DNA of 64,000 bases from Muribaculaceae bacterium (GTDB lineage Bacteria; Bacteroidota; Bacteroidia; Bacteroidales; Muribaculaceae): contig JAFQAS010000061.1 of the NCBI GenBank assembly GCA_017399915.1, forward strand, positions 51,434-115,433, read 5' to 3'. The position numbers were made by a program, and so were the translations under genes. This document shows, in pieces, positions 1 through 9,701 of the stretch. The notes under the pieces were generated by a model. That model did not search any database. It saw only the letters and a program-made list of their open reading frames with translations, and had not been told where the DNA came from. Position 1 is the stretch's first letter. The number at the start of each line of letters is the position of its first letter.

Positions 1-798
1 GTGCGTCGTAGCATCAGCAATATCCCTGCTGAGCTTAATGGTTATAGCGTAGTTACCGACATCGACCAACTCGAGAATGTAGATGTAGCAATACTTTGCA
101 CTCCTACTCGCGAAGTAGAGAAATATGCTACACAATATCTTGCCAAAGGCATCAATACCGTTGACAGTTTTGACATTCACACTGGTATTGCCGACCTTCG
201 TCGCAACCTCAACTCAGTGGCTCAAGCCAACGGCACGGTTGTTATAATTTCAGCCGGTTGGGATCCGGGTAGTGACTCGGTTGTTCGCACGCTGCTTCAA
301 GCGGCAGCCCCAAAGGGATTGACCTATACTAATTTTGGGCCTGGAATGAGTATGGGACACACCGTGTGTGTGAAATCAAAAGAAGGTGTTAAAAATGCAC
401 TCTCAATGACCATTCCATTAGGCACCGGCATTCACCGTCGCATGGTATATGTAGAACTTGAAGATGGTTATACTCTTGACCAAGTAGCAAAAGCGGTAAA
501 AGAAGACCCTTACTTTGCAAATGACGAAACCCATGTGATGCAAGTATCTTCGGTCGATGAGGTGAAAGATATGGGACATGGCGTAAACATGGTGCGCAAA
601 GGTGTATCAGGCAAAACTCAAAACCAACGTTTTGAATTCAACATGAGCATCAATAACCCTGCCCTCACAGCTCAAATGCTCGTAAGTGTGGCCCGTGCCT
701 CTATGAATCAAAAGCCCGGAGCTTACACCATGATAGAAATTCCGGTAATCGACTTACTCCCCGGCGACCGCGAAGAGCTCATCAGCCACCTCGTGTAA
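1..798 (+). CDS. ddh: meso-diaminopimelate D-dehydrogenase, 5'-truncated by window edge
   Basis: Makes meso-diaminopimelate in one NADPH-dependent step from tetrahydrodipicolinate, feeding lysine and peptidoglycan synthesis in the cytoplasm. The visible 265 residues contain the family landmarks SAGWDPG (about residue 84), GPGMSMGHT (about 113) and a C-terminal GAYTMIEIP stretch. The family is about 300-325 residues and begins with a GxGxxG dinucleotide-binding loop, which is absent here. The reading frame is open at base 1, so the GTG there is most likely an internal valine codon and not the start. It ends at TAA 796-798, followed by a strong terminator, so it is the last gene of its unit. 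Confidence 0.93.
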   Translation: MRRSISNIPAELNGYSVVTDIDQLENVDVAILCTPTREVEKYATQYLAKGINTVDSFDIHTGIADLRRNLNSVAQANGTVVIISAGWDPGSDSVVRTLLQAAAPKGLTYTNFGPGMSMGHTVCVKSKEGVKNALSMTIPLGTGIHRRMVYVELEDGYTLDQVAKAVKEDPYFANDETHVMQVSSVDEVKDMGHGVNMVRKGVSGKTQNQRFEFNMSINNPALTAQMLVSVARASMNQKPGAYTMIEIPVIDLLPGDREELISHLV

Positions 799-825
799 TC
801 TAGACTTAAATTACCTCTATTATAC

Positions 826-864
826 GACGATGTATCTATTAATTATGATACATCGTCTTTTTTT
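826..864 (+). terminator. Rho-independent terminator of ddh
   Basis: Perfect 11-bp stem (826-836 with 847-857), a 10-base loop and a run of seven T at 858-864. Confidence 0.92.
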
Positions 865-901
865 CTATCATAAATGCCGGTTGATTTTATTGATAATATA
901 T

Positions 902-932
902 TTTGAGATTCCACATAAACGTCCTATCTTTG
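902..932 (+). promoter_or_regulatory. Bacteroidetes-type promoter
   Basis: TTTG at 902-905, a 19-base spacer, and TATCTTTG at 925-932. It lies 32 bases upstream of the ATG at 965 and inside the longer open frame that starts at 830, which argues for the downstream start. Confidence 0.8.
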
Positions 933-964
933 TCAAAGAATTTAAGACAATATATCTATTGTTA

Positions 965-1351
965 ATGGCAAAAAATCTACGACGATTTATAATTCCATTA
1001 ATAGCGATAATAGCTATTGTGTGTGGCATAAACAGGTCGGAATCAGTTGTTATAGAGAAGTATCAAGCTGACGACTTAACGACCACAATAGACGCCTCAT
1101 ATACCGAAATTTCATCAATAGACATTGAACTATTTTTCCCTCGCCAAATTTCATCTACCAATGTTCTCCGATTACAAAATACCGGCAAACGAACAAATAG
1201 TACATTTAAAAACAATTTCTCAAGTTACATTTATAGCCAAAATGAGAATCGCAGAACAAAAAATCTCATTAAAGAAAACTCATTAACAATCCATCCCTTG
1301 TTTATCAAGCCATTCCATCGAATGATTTGCCTTGGTAAACTCATTATTTAG
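965..1351 (+). CDS. small secreted or membrane-anchored protein, unknown function
   Basis: 128 residues. I do not recognise a family. Residues 6-22 form one hydrophobic segment after the basic start MAKNLRR, consistent with a signal peptide or anchor. The rest is polar and rich in Ser, Thr and Asn, with no motif I can name. The open frame extends upstream to 830, but the promoter at 902-932 would begin transcription near 938, so the ATG at 965 is chosen. It follows the ddh terminator and is the first gene of its own transcript. It may be a leader partner of the phosphate transporter downstream, but nothing shows that directly. Confidence 0.5.
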   Translation: MAKNLRRFIIPLIAIIAIVCGINRSESVVIEKYQADDLTTTIDASYTEISSIDIELFFPRQISSTNVLRLQNTGKRTNSTFKNNFSSYIYSQNENRRTKNLIKENSLTIHPLFIKPFHRMICLGKLII

Positions 1352-1355
1352 CGTC

Positions 1356-1442
1356 TTACATAATTATTTTTATAGCGAAATTCTCTTATCGGGCGGATTT
1401 CGCTTGTCTTGTTATGTCTTAACAAGACAAATAATTACGTAA
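1356..1442 (+). other. Three-way-junction-like folded region ahead of the Na/Pi gene
   Basis: An outer stem (1356-1368 with 1430-1442, 12 of 13 paired) encloses two hairpins: a 7-bp stem at 1375-1381/1397-1403 and a perfect 10-bp stem at 1404-1413/1421-1430. There is no T-run after it, so it is not a simple terminator. It ends 30 bases before the next start codon. Function unknown. Confidence 0.4.
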
Positions 1443-1472
1443 ATATAATATTTCAACAAATTAGCTAAAACA

Positions 1473-3209
1473 ATGGATATTTTTCAGATTTTCACTCTTT
1501 TAGGAGCATTAGGTATGTTCCTATATGGTATAAACTTAATGAGTTCGGGACTACAAAAAGCAGCAGGAGACCGACTTAGAAGTTTTTTATCGGCGATGAC
1601 ATCAAATCCCTTTAAAGGGGTTATGACCGGACTCGGAATCACATCAATAATTCAATCATCATCAGCAACAACCGTAATGGTTGTGAGTTTCGTAAATGCC
1701 GGGCTTCTCACTCTTGGGCAAGCGATTGGCGTTATCATGGGCGCTAATATCGGCACTACTGTAACAGCATGGTTAGTCGCTTGGCTCGGCTTCAAAGCCG
1801 ACATATCAATCCTTGCAGTTCCTTTAATGGCATTTGGGTTCTTATTCTCAAATTCTAAGAAAAGTCAACGTCAAAACATCGGGGAACTCATTGTTGGTTT
1901 CTGTCTTTTGTTCCTTGGCCTTTCATTCATGAAAGAATCGGTTCCCGATTTAAATAGCACACCCGAAGTTTTGGAATTTGTCAAGACATGGTCAAGCTAT
2001 GGCTTTAGCTCAGTATTAATTTTCCTCGCCTTCGGTACTGTTCTCACCCTTGTACTTCAATCTTCATCAGCCACAATGGCCATTACTCTCATCATGCTCA
2101 GCATGGGCTGGATTCCTTTCAACATGGCTTGTGCAATGGTATTGGGTGAAAACATTGGAACAACTATTACTGCCAATATCGCAGCCGCAGTTGGTAACAC
2201 CCAAGCAAAGAGAGCTGCAATGTCGCATACTATTTTCAACGTATTCGGGGTTATTTGGGCTTTGATTTTATTCAAACCGTTCCTTGCTCTTGTCGGTAAA
2301 ATTACTGAAGTAGTATTTGGTCTACCCAACCCTGCCGACGATGGATTTGCTGTAACATCTCCAAACTCCGACTCCGGTGTAGCTGCACTATATGGTCTTT
2401 CAATGCTTCACACCCTATTTAATACCATTAATACTTTCATATTAGTATGGTTTATTAAGTATATTGAAAAACTTGTTGTTTTGATAATCAAAGCGCCCAA
2501 AAACAAAGAAAATGAAGCGTTCCGTCTAAAATATATCTCAGCCGGTCCGCTTGCCACTCCCGAACTTGCTACCAAACAAGCATTTGACGAAATTATACAT
2601 TTTGCTCAAATTTCAAAAAACGGTCTTGGATATGTAAAATCGGCAATTTCAGAAAGTGATAATGACAAATTTGAAGAGCTTCGCAATAAACTTGTGAAAT
2701 ATGAGGAAATTTCTGACCGTATTGAATATGAAATCGCTGCATTCTTAAACGCCGTATCAGCTGGAGATATCAGTGAAGAATCATCTATGAGAATAAAAGC
2801 GATGTATAAGATTATCGGTGAATTAGAATCTCTCGGCGATTCAGGTGAAGCAATCAGTCGCATTCTTTCTCGTCGCAATATTCACAAAAAGACATTCGAC
2901 GAAGACACACTCAACAAAATCAACAATATGGTCGCTGCCGTTGACAGCGCTTATGACGTAATGATTAAAAATCTTGTTGCCGCTCACAAAGGCAACCTCA
3001 CCGAAATCTCAAACGCATACAATGCCGAAGATCGCATCAACAACCTCAGAAATAATCTTCGCGATGCCGAAATTGAAGATATCGAACACAATGTTAAGAA
3101 TTACCAAACAAGTGTTTATTATCTCGACATTATTAACCAACTTGAACGAATGGGTGACTTCATCATCAACGTATCCCAAGACTTAGAAGGCGCATTCGCT
3201 CAACGATAA
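1473..3209 (+). CDS. Na/Pi cotransporter family protein with PhoU-like tail
   Basis: 578 residues. An inner-membrane, sodium-coupled phosphate carrier of the NptA/YjbB type by family knowledge. Two inverted-repeat halves each carry the diagnostic QSSSAT motif (about residues 62 and 196), embedded in eight or nine hydrophobic segments up to residue about 340. Residues about 360-565 are soluble and helical and resemble a PhoU domain, the usual partner that senses or gates phosphate flux. The start ATG at 1473 directly precedes the first hydrophobic segment. It is preceded by a folded leader (1356-1442) and followed by a terminator, so it is probably transcribed alone or with the small gene at 965. 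Confidence 0.9.
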   Translation: MDIFQIFTLLGALGMFLYGINLMSSGLQKAAGDRLRSFLSAMTSNPFKGVMTGLGITSIIQSSSATTVMVVSFVNAGLLTLGQAIGVIMGANIGTTVTAWLVAWLGFKADISILAVPLMAFGFLFSNSKKSQRQNIGELIVGFCLLFLGLSFMKESVPDLNSTPEVLEFVKTWSSYGFSSVLIFLAFGTVLTLVLQSSSATMAITLIMLSMGWIPFNMACAMVLGENIGTTITANIAAAVGNTQAKRAAMSHTIFNVFGVIWALILFKPFLALVGKITEVVFGLPNPADDGFAVTSPNSDSGVAALYGLSMLHTLFNTINTFILVWFIKYIEKLVVLIIKAPKNKENEAFRLKYISAGPLATPELATKQAFDEIIHFAQISKNGLGYVKSAISESDNDKFEELRNKLVKYEEISDRIEYEIAAFLNAVSAGDISEESSMRIKAMYKIIGELESLGDSGEAISRILSRRNIHKKTFDEDTLNKINNMVAAVDSAYDVMIKNLVAAHKGNLTEISNAYNAEDRINNLRNNLRDAEIEDIEHNVKNYQTSVYYLDIINQLERMGDFIINVSQDLEGAFAQR

Positions 3210-3228
3210 TAAATCACACCTTTATATA

Positions 3229-3267
3229 CATGGTTATCTTTCTCGGGAAGATAACCATGTTTTTTTT
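3229..3267 (+). terminator. Rho-independent terminator of the Na/Pi gene
   Basis: Perfect 12-bp stem (3229-3240 with 3248-3259), 7-base loop, then eight T at 3260-3267. Confidence 0.93.
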
Positions 3268-3299
3268 GGTGCTAAATAATCATAACTACATCGATATAA

Positions 3300-3331
3300 T
3301 TTGCAGGTTGACGGGATATGATGTAATTTTG
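3300..3331 (+). promoter_or_regulatory. Bacteroidetes-type promoter of the AGCS symporter
   Basis: TTTG at 3300-3303, 20-base spacer, TAATTTTG at 3324-3331; start codon at 3370. Confidence 0.8.
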
Positions 3332-3369
3332 TAGAATATTTATATTTAATAAACTACATTACACGTTTT

Positions 3370-4767
3370 ATGCTTGAATCATTTGGAGATTTAATAGTTA
3401 CAATAGCCGACTTTGTGTGTGGATATCCCATGTTTTTCACACTTATAGGTGGCGGATTGTTTTTATTCATATATTCAGGGGCGGTGTCGCTTCGTCGCCT
3501 CCCCTATGCAATAGCAGCCCTACGCACTAAAAGTGACGCCAAAAACGGGCAAATAAGCTCAGCCCAAGCACTTGCTTCGGTGGTTGCTGCCACTGTGGGA
3601 CTTGGCAACATTGCCGGAGTGTGTATAGCTTTGGTTATGGGCGGGCCCGGTGCTATATTTTGGTTATGGGTAAGCGCACTTGTTGGCATGTGTACAAAAT
3701 ACCACGAAGGAGTACTCGCTATTATGTATAAAGGAAAAGACAATGAAGGCAACCCTCAAGGCGGTCCAATGTATATCATTGAGCGAGGTCTTGGCATGAA
3801 ATGGAAACCTTTGGCCATATCATTTGCTATTGCAGGCATGTTTGGCACAATGTGTATTATGAATGCCAACCAACTTGCAGAAGGGGCAGTAGCAACTTTC
3901 ACCACTCCCGAATGGATTGCTGGAAACGATTTCCTTTCGACTGTATCATCGTTTACCTCTCTCGACAATCTCCAATCATTCAAACTTGTATTTGGCACAA
4001 TAGTAGCAGCGATTGTCGCTGTTGTTGTGCTTGGTGGCATCAAGCGTATTGCAAACGTTGCTACAATTCTTGTACCCTTCATGGTAGGAGCTTATTTCTT
4101 AATGGTGATATATATAATTATCACACACATAGGAGATGTACCCGAAGTATTTGCAAGCATATTCCGTGAAGCGTTCAGCCTCAAGGCCGGTTGGGGCGCT
4201 TTAATAGGAATTGCTTTAATAGGCGCACGCCGTGCCGCATTGGTAAACGACGCCGGAGTGGGTACAGCGTCAATAATGCATGGCGCATCAAGAAATGACC
4301 AACCGGTGCGCGAAGGTCTTGTAGCCATGTTAGGGCCAAGTATAGACTCCGGATTGGTTTGTACTCTTACTGCATTGGCGATATTATTATGTGGGAATAT
4401 CGATGTAGAAGGTGTTAAAGGTCTTCAAATTGCGATGGAAGCATTCAATAACGCTATTCCCGGCGGAAAATATTGGCTTATGATTATTGTAATATGTTTT
4501 GGAATGTCATCAATGTTCTCCTATTCGTTCTATGGCAACCGATGTGCAAGCTATCTATTTGGGGCAAAAAATGCAAAATATTACACTTACCTCTTTATCC
4601 TTTCACTCATAGTATTTGCTGTTGTCGATGCCGACAAGGCAGTTGGAGTATGCGACCTTTTCTATGGTTTAATGGCATTCCCCACTATGTTTGCTATTCT
4701 GCGACTTAGTCCAAAGGTAAAAAAAGTTACACAAGAATATTTTGCAAAAGAAAAACAAAAAAAATAA
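3370..4767 (+). CDS. AGCS-family amino acid:sodium symporter (paralogue 1)
   Basis: 465 residues, about 10-11 membrane segments. The family imports alanine, glycine or similar amino acids with Na+. The family signature is present around residues 70-100 (VGLGNIAGV then GGPGAIFWLW). The second conserved motif, normally NEAGxGSAP, reads here NDAGVGTAS (about residue 295), a visible difference from the paralogue at 41943, so its substrate could differ. It has its own promoter at 3300-3331. lgt follows after 20 bases with no terminator, so the two may be cotranscribed. Substrate cannot be read from sequence. Confidence 0.88.
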   Translation: MLESFGDLIVTIADFVCGYPMFFTLIGGGLFLFIYSGAVSLRRLPYAIAALRTKSDAKNGQISSAQALASVVAATVGLGNIAGVCIALVMGGPGAIFWLWVSALVGMCTKYHEGVLAIMYKGKDNEGNPQGGPMYIIERGLGMKWKPLAISFAIAGMFGTMCIMNANQLAEGAVATFTTPEWIAGNDFLSTVSSFTSLDNLQSFKLVFGTIVAAIVAVVVLGGIKRIANVATILVPFMVGAYFLMVIYIIITHIGDVPEVFASIFREAFSLKAGWGALIGIALIGARRAALVNDAGVGTASIMHGASRNDQPVREGLVAMLGPSIDSGLVCTLTALAILLCGNIDVEGVKGLQIAMEAFNNAIPGGKYWLMIIVICFGMSSMFSYSFYGNRCASYLFGAKNAKYYTYLFILSLIVFAVVDADKAVGVCDLFYGLMAFPTMFAILRLSPKVKKVTQEYFAKEKQKK

Positions 4768-4787
4768 TCTCACGATAATTCAGAACT

Positions 4788-5660
4788 ATGCTCAACTTCA
4801 TAACTTGGACTGCCGACCCTATTTTGCTCGACACATCGTTTGTCGACATTCGTTGGTATTCTTTAATGTTCCTTATTGGCTTCTTAGGAGGCTACAAAAT
4901 CGTTGAAAAAATATTCAAACACGAAGGCGCACCCGAAAGTTGGCTCGGATCGTTGCTTATATGGGTAATGGCCGGCACTATTATCGGTGCTCGTCTTGGT
5001 CATGTGTTTTTCTATGAGTGGGATCAATATTTTCAAAATCCAATGGAGATTTTCAAAGTGTGGGAAGGTGGATTGGCAAGCCATGGTGGCACAATTGGAG
5101 TTGCTCTTGCAGTTATACTATTTTCTCGATTCACAACTAAACGAAACTCACTATGGACGTTTGACCGCTTAGCTGTAGCGGTTGCTATGGTAGCAGGTTT
5201 AATTCGACTTGGCAACCTTTTCAATCATGAGATTTACGGACATGCTACTGATGTTCCTTGGGCATTTTGCTTTATCGACAACATTCGTGCTTGGCAAGCC
5301 GGAGCAGAACCCATTTTCACTGCACCATCTCACCCCACCCAACTATATGAAGCTCTATGTTACTTTGCATTGTTTGGGTTGTTAATGTGGCTATATTGGA
5401 AAAAGAACGCACAAGAACGCCAAGGGTTATTACTCGGAATATTCTTTGTGTGGGTATTTGGCTCTCGATTCCTCATCGAATTTGTCAAGAACAACCAAGT
5501 TGCATGGGAAGAATCAATGACTCTCAACATGGGACAATGGCTCAGCATTCCATTCGTACTGATAGGCATCGCACTCATTATCTACGCAATGAAACGCCCC
5601 CGCATCGTCCTTGAATACCCCAACAAATTCCCCGACGAAAGTAACGGCAAGAAGAAATAA
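4788..5660 (+). CDS. lgt: Prolipoprotein diacylglyceryl transferase
   Basis: 290 residues, about seven membrane helices. Transfers diacylglycerol from phosphatidylglycerol to the lipobox cysteine of prolipoproteins, the first step of lipoprotein maturation at the inner membrane. Landmarks: SHGGTIG (about residue 98-104, holding the family's essential His), the signature loop IRLGNLFNHEIYG (about 143-155, conserved Arg and Asn), HPTQLYEAL (about 184-192) and GSRFLIEFVK near the end. The usual Gly after the loop's second Asn is His here. It lies between the AGCS symporter (20 bases before) and a membrane protein (8 bases after) on one strand. Confidence 0.95.
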   Translation: MLNFITWTADPILLDTSFVDIRWYSLMFLIGFLGGYKIVEKIFKHEGAPESWLGSLLIWVMAGTIIGARLGHVFFYEWDQYFQNPMEIFKVWEGGLASHGGTIGVALAVILFSRFTTKRNSLWTFDRLAVAVAMVAGLIRLGNLFNHEIYGHATDVPWAFCFIDNIRAWQAGAEPIFTAPSHPTQLYEALCYFALFGLLMWLYWKKNAQERQGLLLGIFFVWVFGSRFLIEFVKNNQVAWEESMTLNMGQWLSIPFVLIGIALIIYAMKRPRIVLEYPNKFPDESNGKKK

Positions 5661-5668
5661 ATCATATT

Positions 5669-7483
5669 ATGTATATCTATCTTTCAATTCTTGCATTTGC
5701 TCTGCTATTTGCAACATCAGCAGAACCAATTAAAATTGGGATATTGATTATTCTATTCTTCTCATTATACATCTTTCGAGTTCACAACAAAAAAACTCAA
5801 TCTTGCGTCATTTCTAAAGGCACTAAAACACTTTCTTTTTGCACCCTTATTTTTTTATCGATTCTTTTCATCAACAAGTGGTCGCCATCTTCCAATGTTA
5901 TATATCTTGCCAATTTCATCGGCATAAGTAGATATATATTACTCAGCATCATTGCAATAATTCTATCTATATTATCCTATAAATGCCTATTACTTATAAC
6001 ACACACTGTATGTTCTGCAATTCCACAAGCGAAAACAAATTCAAACTATAAATACACATCTTTGTGGCTATTTATTTTCGCCACTATTTTAATAACAATA
6101 TTCTCTTATTGCTCTCCATTATACCCATTTCAGACATGGGTTGACCCAAATTGTTTTTTCACGGTAGGAAAATCCATTTTAGATGGCATAGTACCTTATC
6201 GTGACTTATACGAACAAAAAGATCCTTTACTATATTTTATGCACACTTTTGCCTCTCTAATATCATATCGCACTTTTATCGGGGTATATCTTCTTGAGAT
6301 TATTGCTGCATGGGCATTCTTATCTATCTCATATAAACTAATCAATCTATTCAATAAAAACAAGCACTCACTATTTATAACAATTATTTGTGGTATAGTA
6401 ATATATTCTTCTCCATGTTTTGTCTCGGGTGACAGTGCAGAGGAATTCTGCCTACCTTTAATTGCATATGCTTTATATATTGGTCTAAAAACTATAATAA
6501 ATAAAAGTGCAATTACTCCTTTACAAGCTTTTTGCATTGGGATTACTGCATCTTGTGTCCTATGGATAAAATTTTCAATAACCGGTTTTTACTTTGGCTG
6601 GATTATCTATTTGATATATTTTTATATCAAAAACAAATGGGCACATAAAATTCTCTCATCATTCCTATATGCATTTCTGGGATTAGCAATCTCAAGCATT
6701 CCAATTATTACATATTTCATATATAACAATGCATTATATGTAATGCTTGAGACCTATTTCTATAATAACTCAACCATGTATGGGTCTTCAGATTCAATAA
6801 TCATTAATTTATATAACAATCTATCAACCTCTTTTAATTTTAATGTTTTAATCTGGACATTTATTATATTAGGGCAAATTATTACTCTCCGTCAAAAATG
6901 CGCCTCTTATTTCTTAACAACCCTTTGCTCTACATTTGCTTTTTGTTGTTGCAATGTCATACATCCTTATTATAGTCTTATATTGGCGATTTTCGTTCCT
7001 TTAGGAACTACCTCGCTTAATTATTTAAAGATTAAATGGCCTAATATAATACCATATACACTTATTATTACATGCATATTTGCCAATACGTTATACTCTA
7101 TCAAGAACTCCTCGATATTTGAATCTGAAAAAGATTTACCTCAATATAAATTCGACAAGCACTTTAACACCGAAGAAAATCCCACGCTATTAAACTATGG
7201 ATTTCTTGATGGTGGTTTTTATACTTACAGCGGAATACTTCCTTCAAATAAATTTTTCTGCCAACTCAACATCAAACATCCCGATATGATGAAAGATCAA
7301 GATTCCATAGCAGATAATGGATTAACTAAATTCATCATAACTGGACGTTATAAAGGAGCAACAGAAAAAAAGGGCTTTAACAGATATGCTAAAATTGCAG
7401 AATGTCAAGACTATAACCACAAAGAAAAAGTCCATTTAATTTACACCCTATACAAAAGAAAAGAAAACGTCAATATTAAATAA
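5669..7483 (+). CDS. Polytopic membrane protein, GT-C glycosyltransferase-like
   Basis: 604 residues with roughly 11-13 hydrophobic segments and a short hydrophilic C-terminus. After the first four segments, a loop at residues about 158-185 carries DPNCFFTVGKSILDG and PYRDLYEQKDP. This is typical of ArnT/PMT-like (GT-39 or GT-83) lipid-linked sugar transferases, in which an acidic residue of the first large periplasmic loop is catalytic. It starts 8 bases after lgt, probably the end of the same transcript. Base composition is clearly more AT-rich than its neighbours, which may mean relaxed selection or transfer. The specific donor and acceptor are unknown. Confidence 0.6.
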   Translation: MYIYLSILAFALLFATSAEPIKIGILIILFFSLYIFRVHNKKTQSCVISKGTKTLSFCTLIFLSILFINKWSPSSNVIYLANFIGISRYILLSIIAIILSILSYKCLLLITHTVCSAIPQAKTNSNYKYTSLWLFIFATILITIFSYCSPLYPFQTWVDPNCFFTVGKSILDGIVPYRDLYEQKDPLLYFMHTFASLISYRTFIGVYLLEIIAAWAFLSISYKLINLFNKNKHSLFITIICGIVIYSSPCFVSGDSAEEFCLPLIAYALYIGLKTIINKSAITPLQAFCIGITASCVLWIKFSITGFYFGWIIYLIYFYIKNKWAHKILSSFLYAFLGLAISSIPIITYFIYNNALYVMLETYFYNNSTMYGSSDSIIINLYNNLSTSFNFNVLIWTFIILGQIITLRQKCASYFLTTLCSTFAFCCCNVIHPYYSLILAIFVPLGTTSLNYLKIKWPNIIPYTLIITCIFANTLYSIKNSSIFESEKDLPQYKFDKHFNTEENPTLLNYGFLDGGFYTYSGILPSNKFFCQLNIKHPDMMKDQDSIADNGLTKFIITGRYKGATEKKGFNRYAKIAECQDYNHKEKVHLIYTLYKRKENVNIK

Positions 7484-7488
7484 CAAAA

Positions 7489-7518
7489 TCCCCATTGACA
7501 ATCTAATATCAATGGGGA
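7489..7518. terminator. Bidirectional terminator between convergent genes
   Basis: Perfect 10-bp stem (7489-7498 with 7509-7518) with A/T-rich flanks on both sides, between the converging membrane protein and plsC. Confidence 0.75.
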
Positions 7519-7530
7519 ATTCTTATATGC

Positions 7531-8256
7531 TTATTTATCCTTTTCTGAGAGAGCTGAGTGGATTGTATTATATGATTCTTCCATCACATCTTTCACTCTA
7601 TATCCTCCTTCGGGAACTTCTATCGGTTTATGAATAGTTATTTTTATGTGCCCCCACATTGGAAGTTTCTTAAATCGAGGCATCACATCAAAAGATCCAT
7701 CTATTGTAATAGGCACAATAGGCAAATTAAACTGCACAGCCAATAGATATGCTCCTTTCTTAAAAGGGATCATCTTGCCATCCCATGAGCGAGAGCCTTC
7801 GGGAAAGACTACTATAGACATATCTTTTTGCAATTGCTGACGTGCAGTTGCCATAGTTTGTCTCACTGCGGCAGGAGATGAATTATCCACATAGATATGA
7901 CCTGCGCACTTGCAACCCCACCCTAAAAATGGAATCTTTTCAAGGCTTTTTTTCATCATCCATCGGAAGCTATGACCAAGATAACCATACACCGAAAGAA
8001 TATCGTATGCGCCTTGGTGATTGGCGACAAAGACATATGGCGTATTCGAATCAATATTCTCACGACCGGTTACAGTCACTTTTACAAATGAAATCCAACA
8101 AATCAACCTACCCCACATCACTGCAGGATAATATCCCCACCATTTGCCTCCGCCCAACATTGAGCCAATCCCCGTCGACAATCCTGCGAGAATTGTTAAA
8201 ATGACAATCATGGGCACCATAAATATACATTGATATATGCGATATAAAATCTTCAT
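7531..8256 (-). CDS. plsC: 1-acyl-sn-glycerol-3-phosphate acyltransferase
   Basis: 241 residues. Converts lysophosphatidate to phosphatidate in phospholipid synthesis at the inner membrane. It has an N-terminal hydrophobic segment (residues about 10-30), the catalytic block I NHQGAYDI (about 80-87, the NHxxxxD motif), block III FPEGSRSWDG (about 152-161) and a later PIVPITIDGS block. Length is normal for the family. It is a single-gene unit with its own promoter at 8280-8311. The glyA terminator lies immediately upstream. Confidence 0.92.
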   Translation of the reverse strand: MKILYRIYQCIFMVPMIVILTILAGLSTGIGSMLGGGKWWGYYPAVMWGRLICWISFVKVTVTGRENIDSNTPYVFVANHQGAYDILSVYGYLGHSFRWMMKKSLEKIPFLGWGCKCAGHIYVDNSSPAAVRQTMATARQQLQKDMSIVVFPEGSRSWDGKMIPFKKGAYLLAVQFNLPIVPITIDGSFDVMPRFKKLPMWGHIKITIHKPIEVPEGGYRVKDVMEESYNTIHSALSEKDK

Positions 8257-8279
8257 AGCTTCGTTTTTTTACTATAATG

Positions 8280-8311
8280 CAAAGTTACAAGTAAAATCGC
8301 AAACTCACAAA
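8280..8311 (-). promoter_or_regulatory. Promoter of plsC
   Basis: On the minus strand TTTG (8311-8308), 20-base spacer, TAACTTTG (8287-8280); start codon at 8256. Confidence 0.82.
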
Positions 8312-8330
8312 TTTGACTTTTATTTCTAAA

Positions 8331-8365
8331 AACAAAAGGTTGCACTCTCTAAAGAATGCAACCTT
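8331..8365 (-). terminator. Terminator of glyA
   Basis: 9-bp stem (8336-8344 with 8357-8365). On the minus strand it is followed by a T-rich run over 8337-8326. Confidence 0.85.
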
Positions 8366-8390
8366 ATAATATTAATAGTGGTTATCAATA

Positions 8391-9671
8391 TTAATATGCA
8401 AACATTGGGTAGTCGACCATGATTGAGTTGACTTTTTCGCGTACTGAAGCGATGATTTTTTCATCTTCAGGATTAGAGAGAACAGTGTCGATCATTTCCA
8501 CGATTTCACCCATGAGGTCTTCTTTAGCACCGCGAGTAGTGATAGCAGGAGTACCAAGACGTATACCTGAAGTTTGGAATGGTGAACGGCTGTCGAATGG
8601 CACCATGTTTTTGTTTGCAGTGATGTCGGCTTCAACGAGCACTTTTTCAGCAACTTTACCTGTCAATTCAGGGAATTTAGTGCGAAGGTCAACGAGCATA
8701 CAGTGGTTATCGGTACCACCTGAGATGATTTTATAACCTTTGTCAACAAGTGCTTGAGCCATAACAGCAGCATTCTTTTTCACTTGTACTTGATATTCTT
8801 TGTAAGAAGGTTGAAGCGCTTCGCCAAATGCTACAGCTTTAGCAGCAATAACATGTTCGAGCGGACCACCTTGCACACCTGGGAACACTGCAGAATCGAG
8901 CAATGATGACATCATACGAGTCACACCCTTTGGAGTTTTCTTGCCCCAAGGATTTTCAAAGTCTTCACCAAGAAGAATGATACCACCACGAGGGCCACGA
9001 AGTGTTTTGTGAGTTGTAGAAGTTACGATATGAGCATATTTCACTGGATTGTCAAGCAAACCGGCTGCAATAAGCCCTGCAGGGTGAGCCATGTCGACCA
9101 TGAAGATTGCACCGATTTCGTCGGCAAGACGACGCATGCGAGCATAATCCCATTCACGAGAATAAGCACTTGCACCACCGATAATCAATTTAGGACGTTC
9201 GCGACGTGCCACTTCTTCCATTTGTTCGTAGTCAACCAAGCCGGTATCTTCTTTCACGTTATATTCGAGAGCTTGGAACATAAGGCCAGAGAAGTTTACA
9301 GGGCTACCATGTGAAAGGTGGCCACCATGAGCAAGGTTCAAACCGAGGAATTTATCACCGGGTTGCATGCATGCCATAAATACAGCCATATTAGCTTGTG
9401 CTCCTGAGTGAGGTTGCACATTTGCATATGATGCACCGAAGATTTGTTTCAAACGTTCGATTGCAAGTGATTCAGCTTCGTCTACCACTTGGCAACCACC
9501 ATAGTAACGGTGTCCGGGATAACCTTCGGCATACTTGTTAGTGAGGCATGAACCCATTGCTTGCATCACTTGTTCGCTCACAAAGTTTTCCGATGCAATT
9601 AATTCGATACCTTTCTTTTGGCGTTGATGTTCACGCTCAATAATGTCAAAAATTTGGTTGTCTCTTTCCAT
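8391..9671 (-). CDS. glyA: Serine hydroxymethyltransferase
   Basis: 426 residues, full length. PLP enzyme interconverting serine and glycine with tetrahydrofolate; main source of one-carbon units. Landmarks: PHSGAQANM (about residue 91-99), DMAHPAGL (about 193-200), the PLP-lysine segment [13 protein letters not shown] (about 217-229) and a C-terminal NPEDE region. It sits 30 bases downstream of the flavin reductase-like gene with no terminator between, so it probably forms the end of the pyrB-pyrI-flavin reductase transcript. That would link pyrimidine and folate metabolism. Confidence 0.96.
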   Translation of the reverse strand: MERDNQIFDIIEREHQRQKKGIELIASENFVSEQVMQAMGSCLTNKYAEGYPGHRYYGGCQVVDEAESLAIERLKQIFGASYANVQPHSGAQANMAVFMACMQPGDKFLGLNLAHGGHLSHGSPVNFSGLMFQALEYNVKEDTGLVDYEQMEEVARRERPKLIIGGASAYSREWDYARMRRLADEIGAIFMVDMAHPAGLIAAGLLDNPVKYAHIVTSTTHKTLRGPRGGIILLGEDFENPWGKKTPKGVTRMMSSLLDSAVFPGVQGGPLEHVIAAKAVAFGEALQPSYKEYQVQVKKNAAVMAQALVDKGYKIISGGTDNHCMLVDLRTKFPELTGKVAEKVLVEADITANKNMVPFDSRSPFQTSGIRLGTPAITTRGAKEDLMGEIVEMIDTVLSNPEDEKIIASVREKVNSIMVDYPMFAY

Positions 9672-9701
9672 AAATTTTGATAATATATTTAATTGTTATT
9701 T

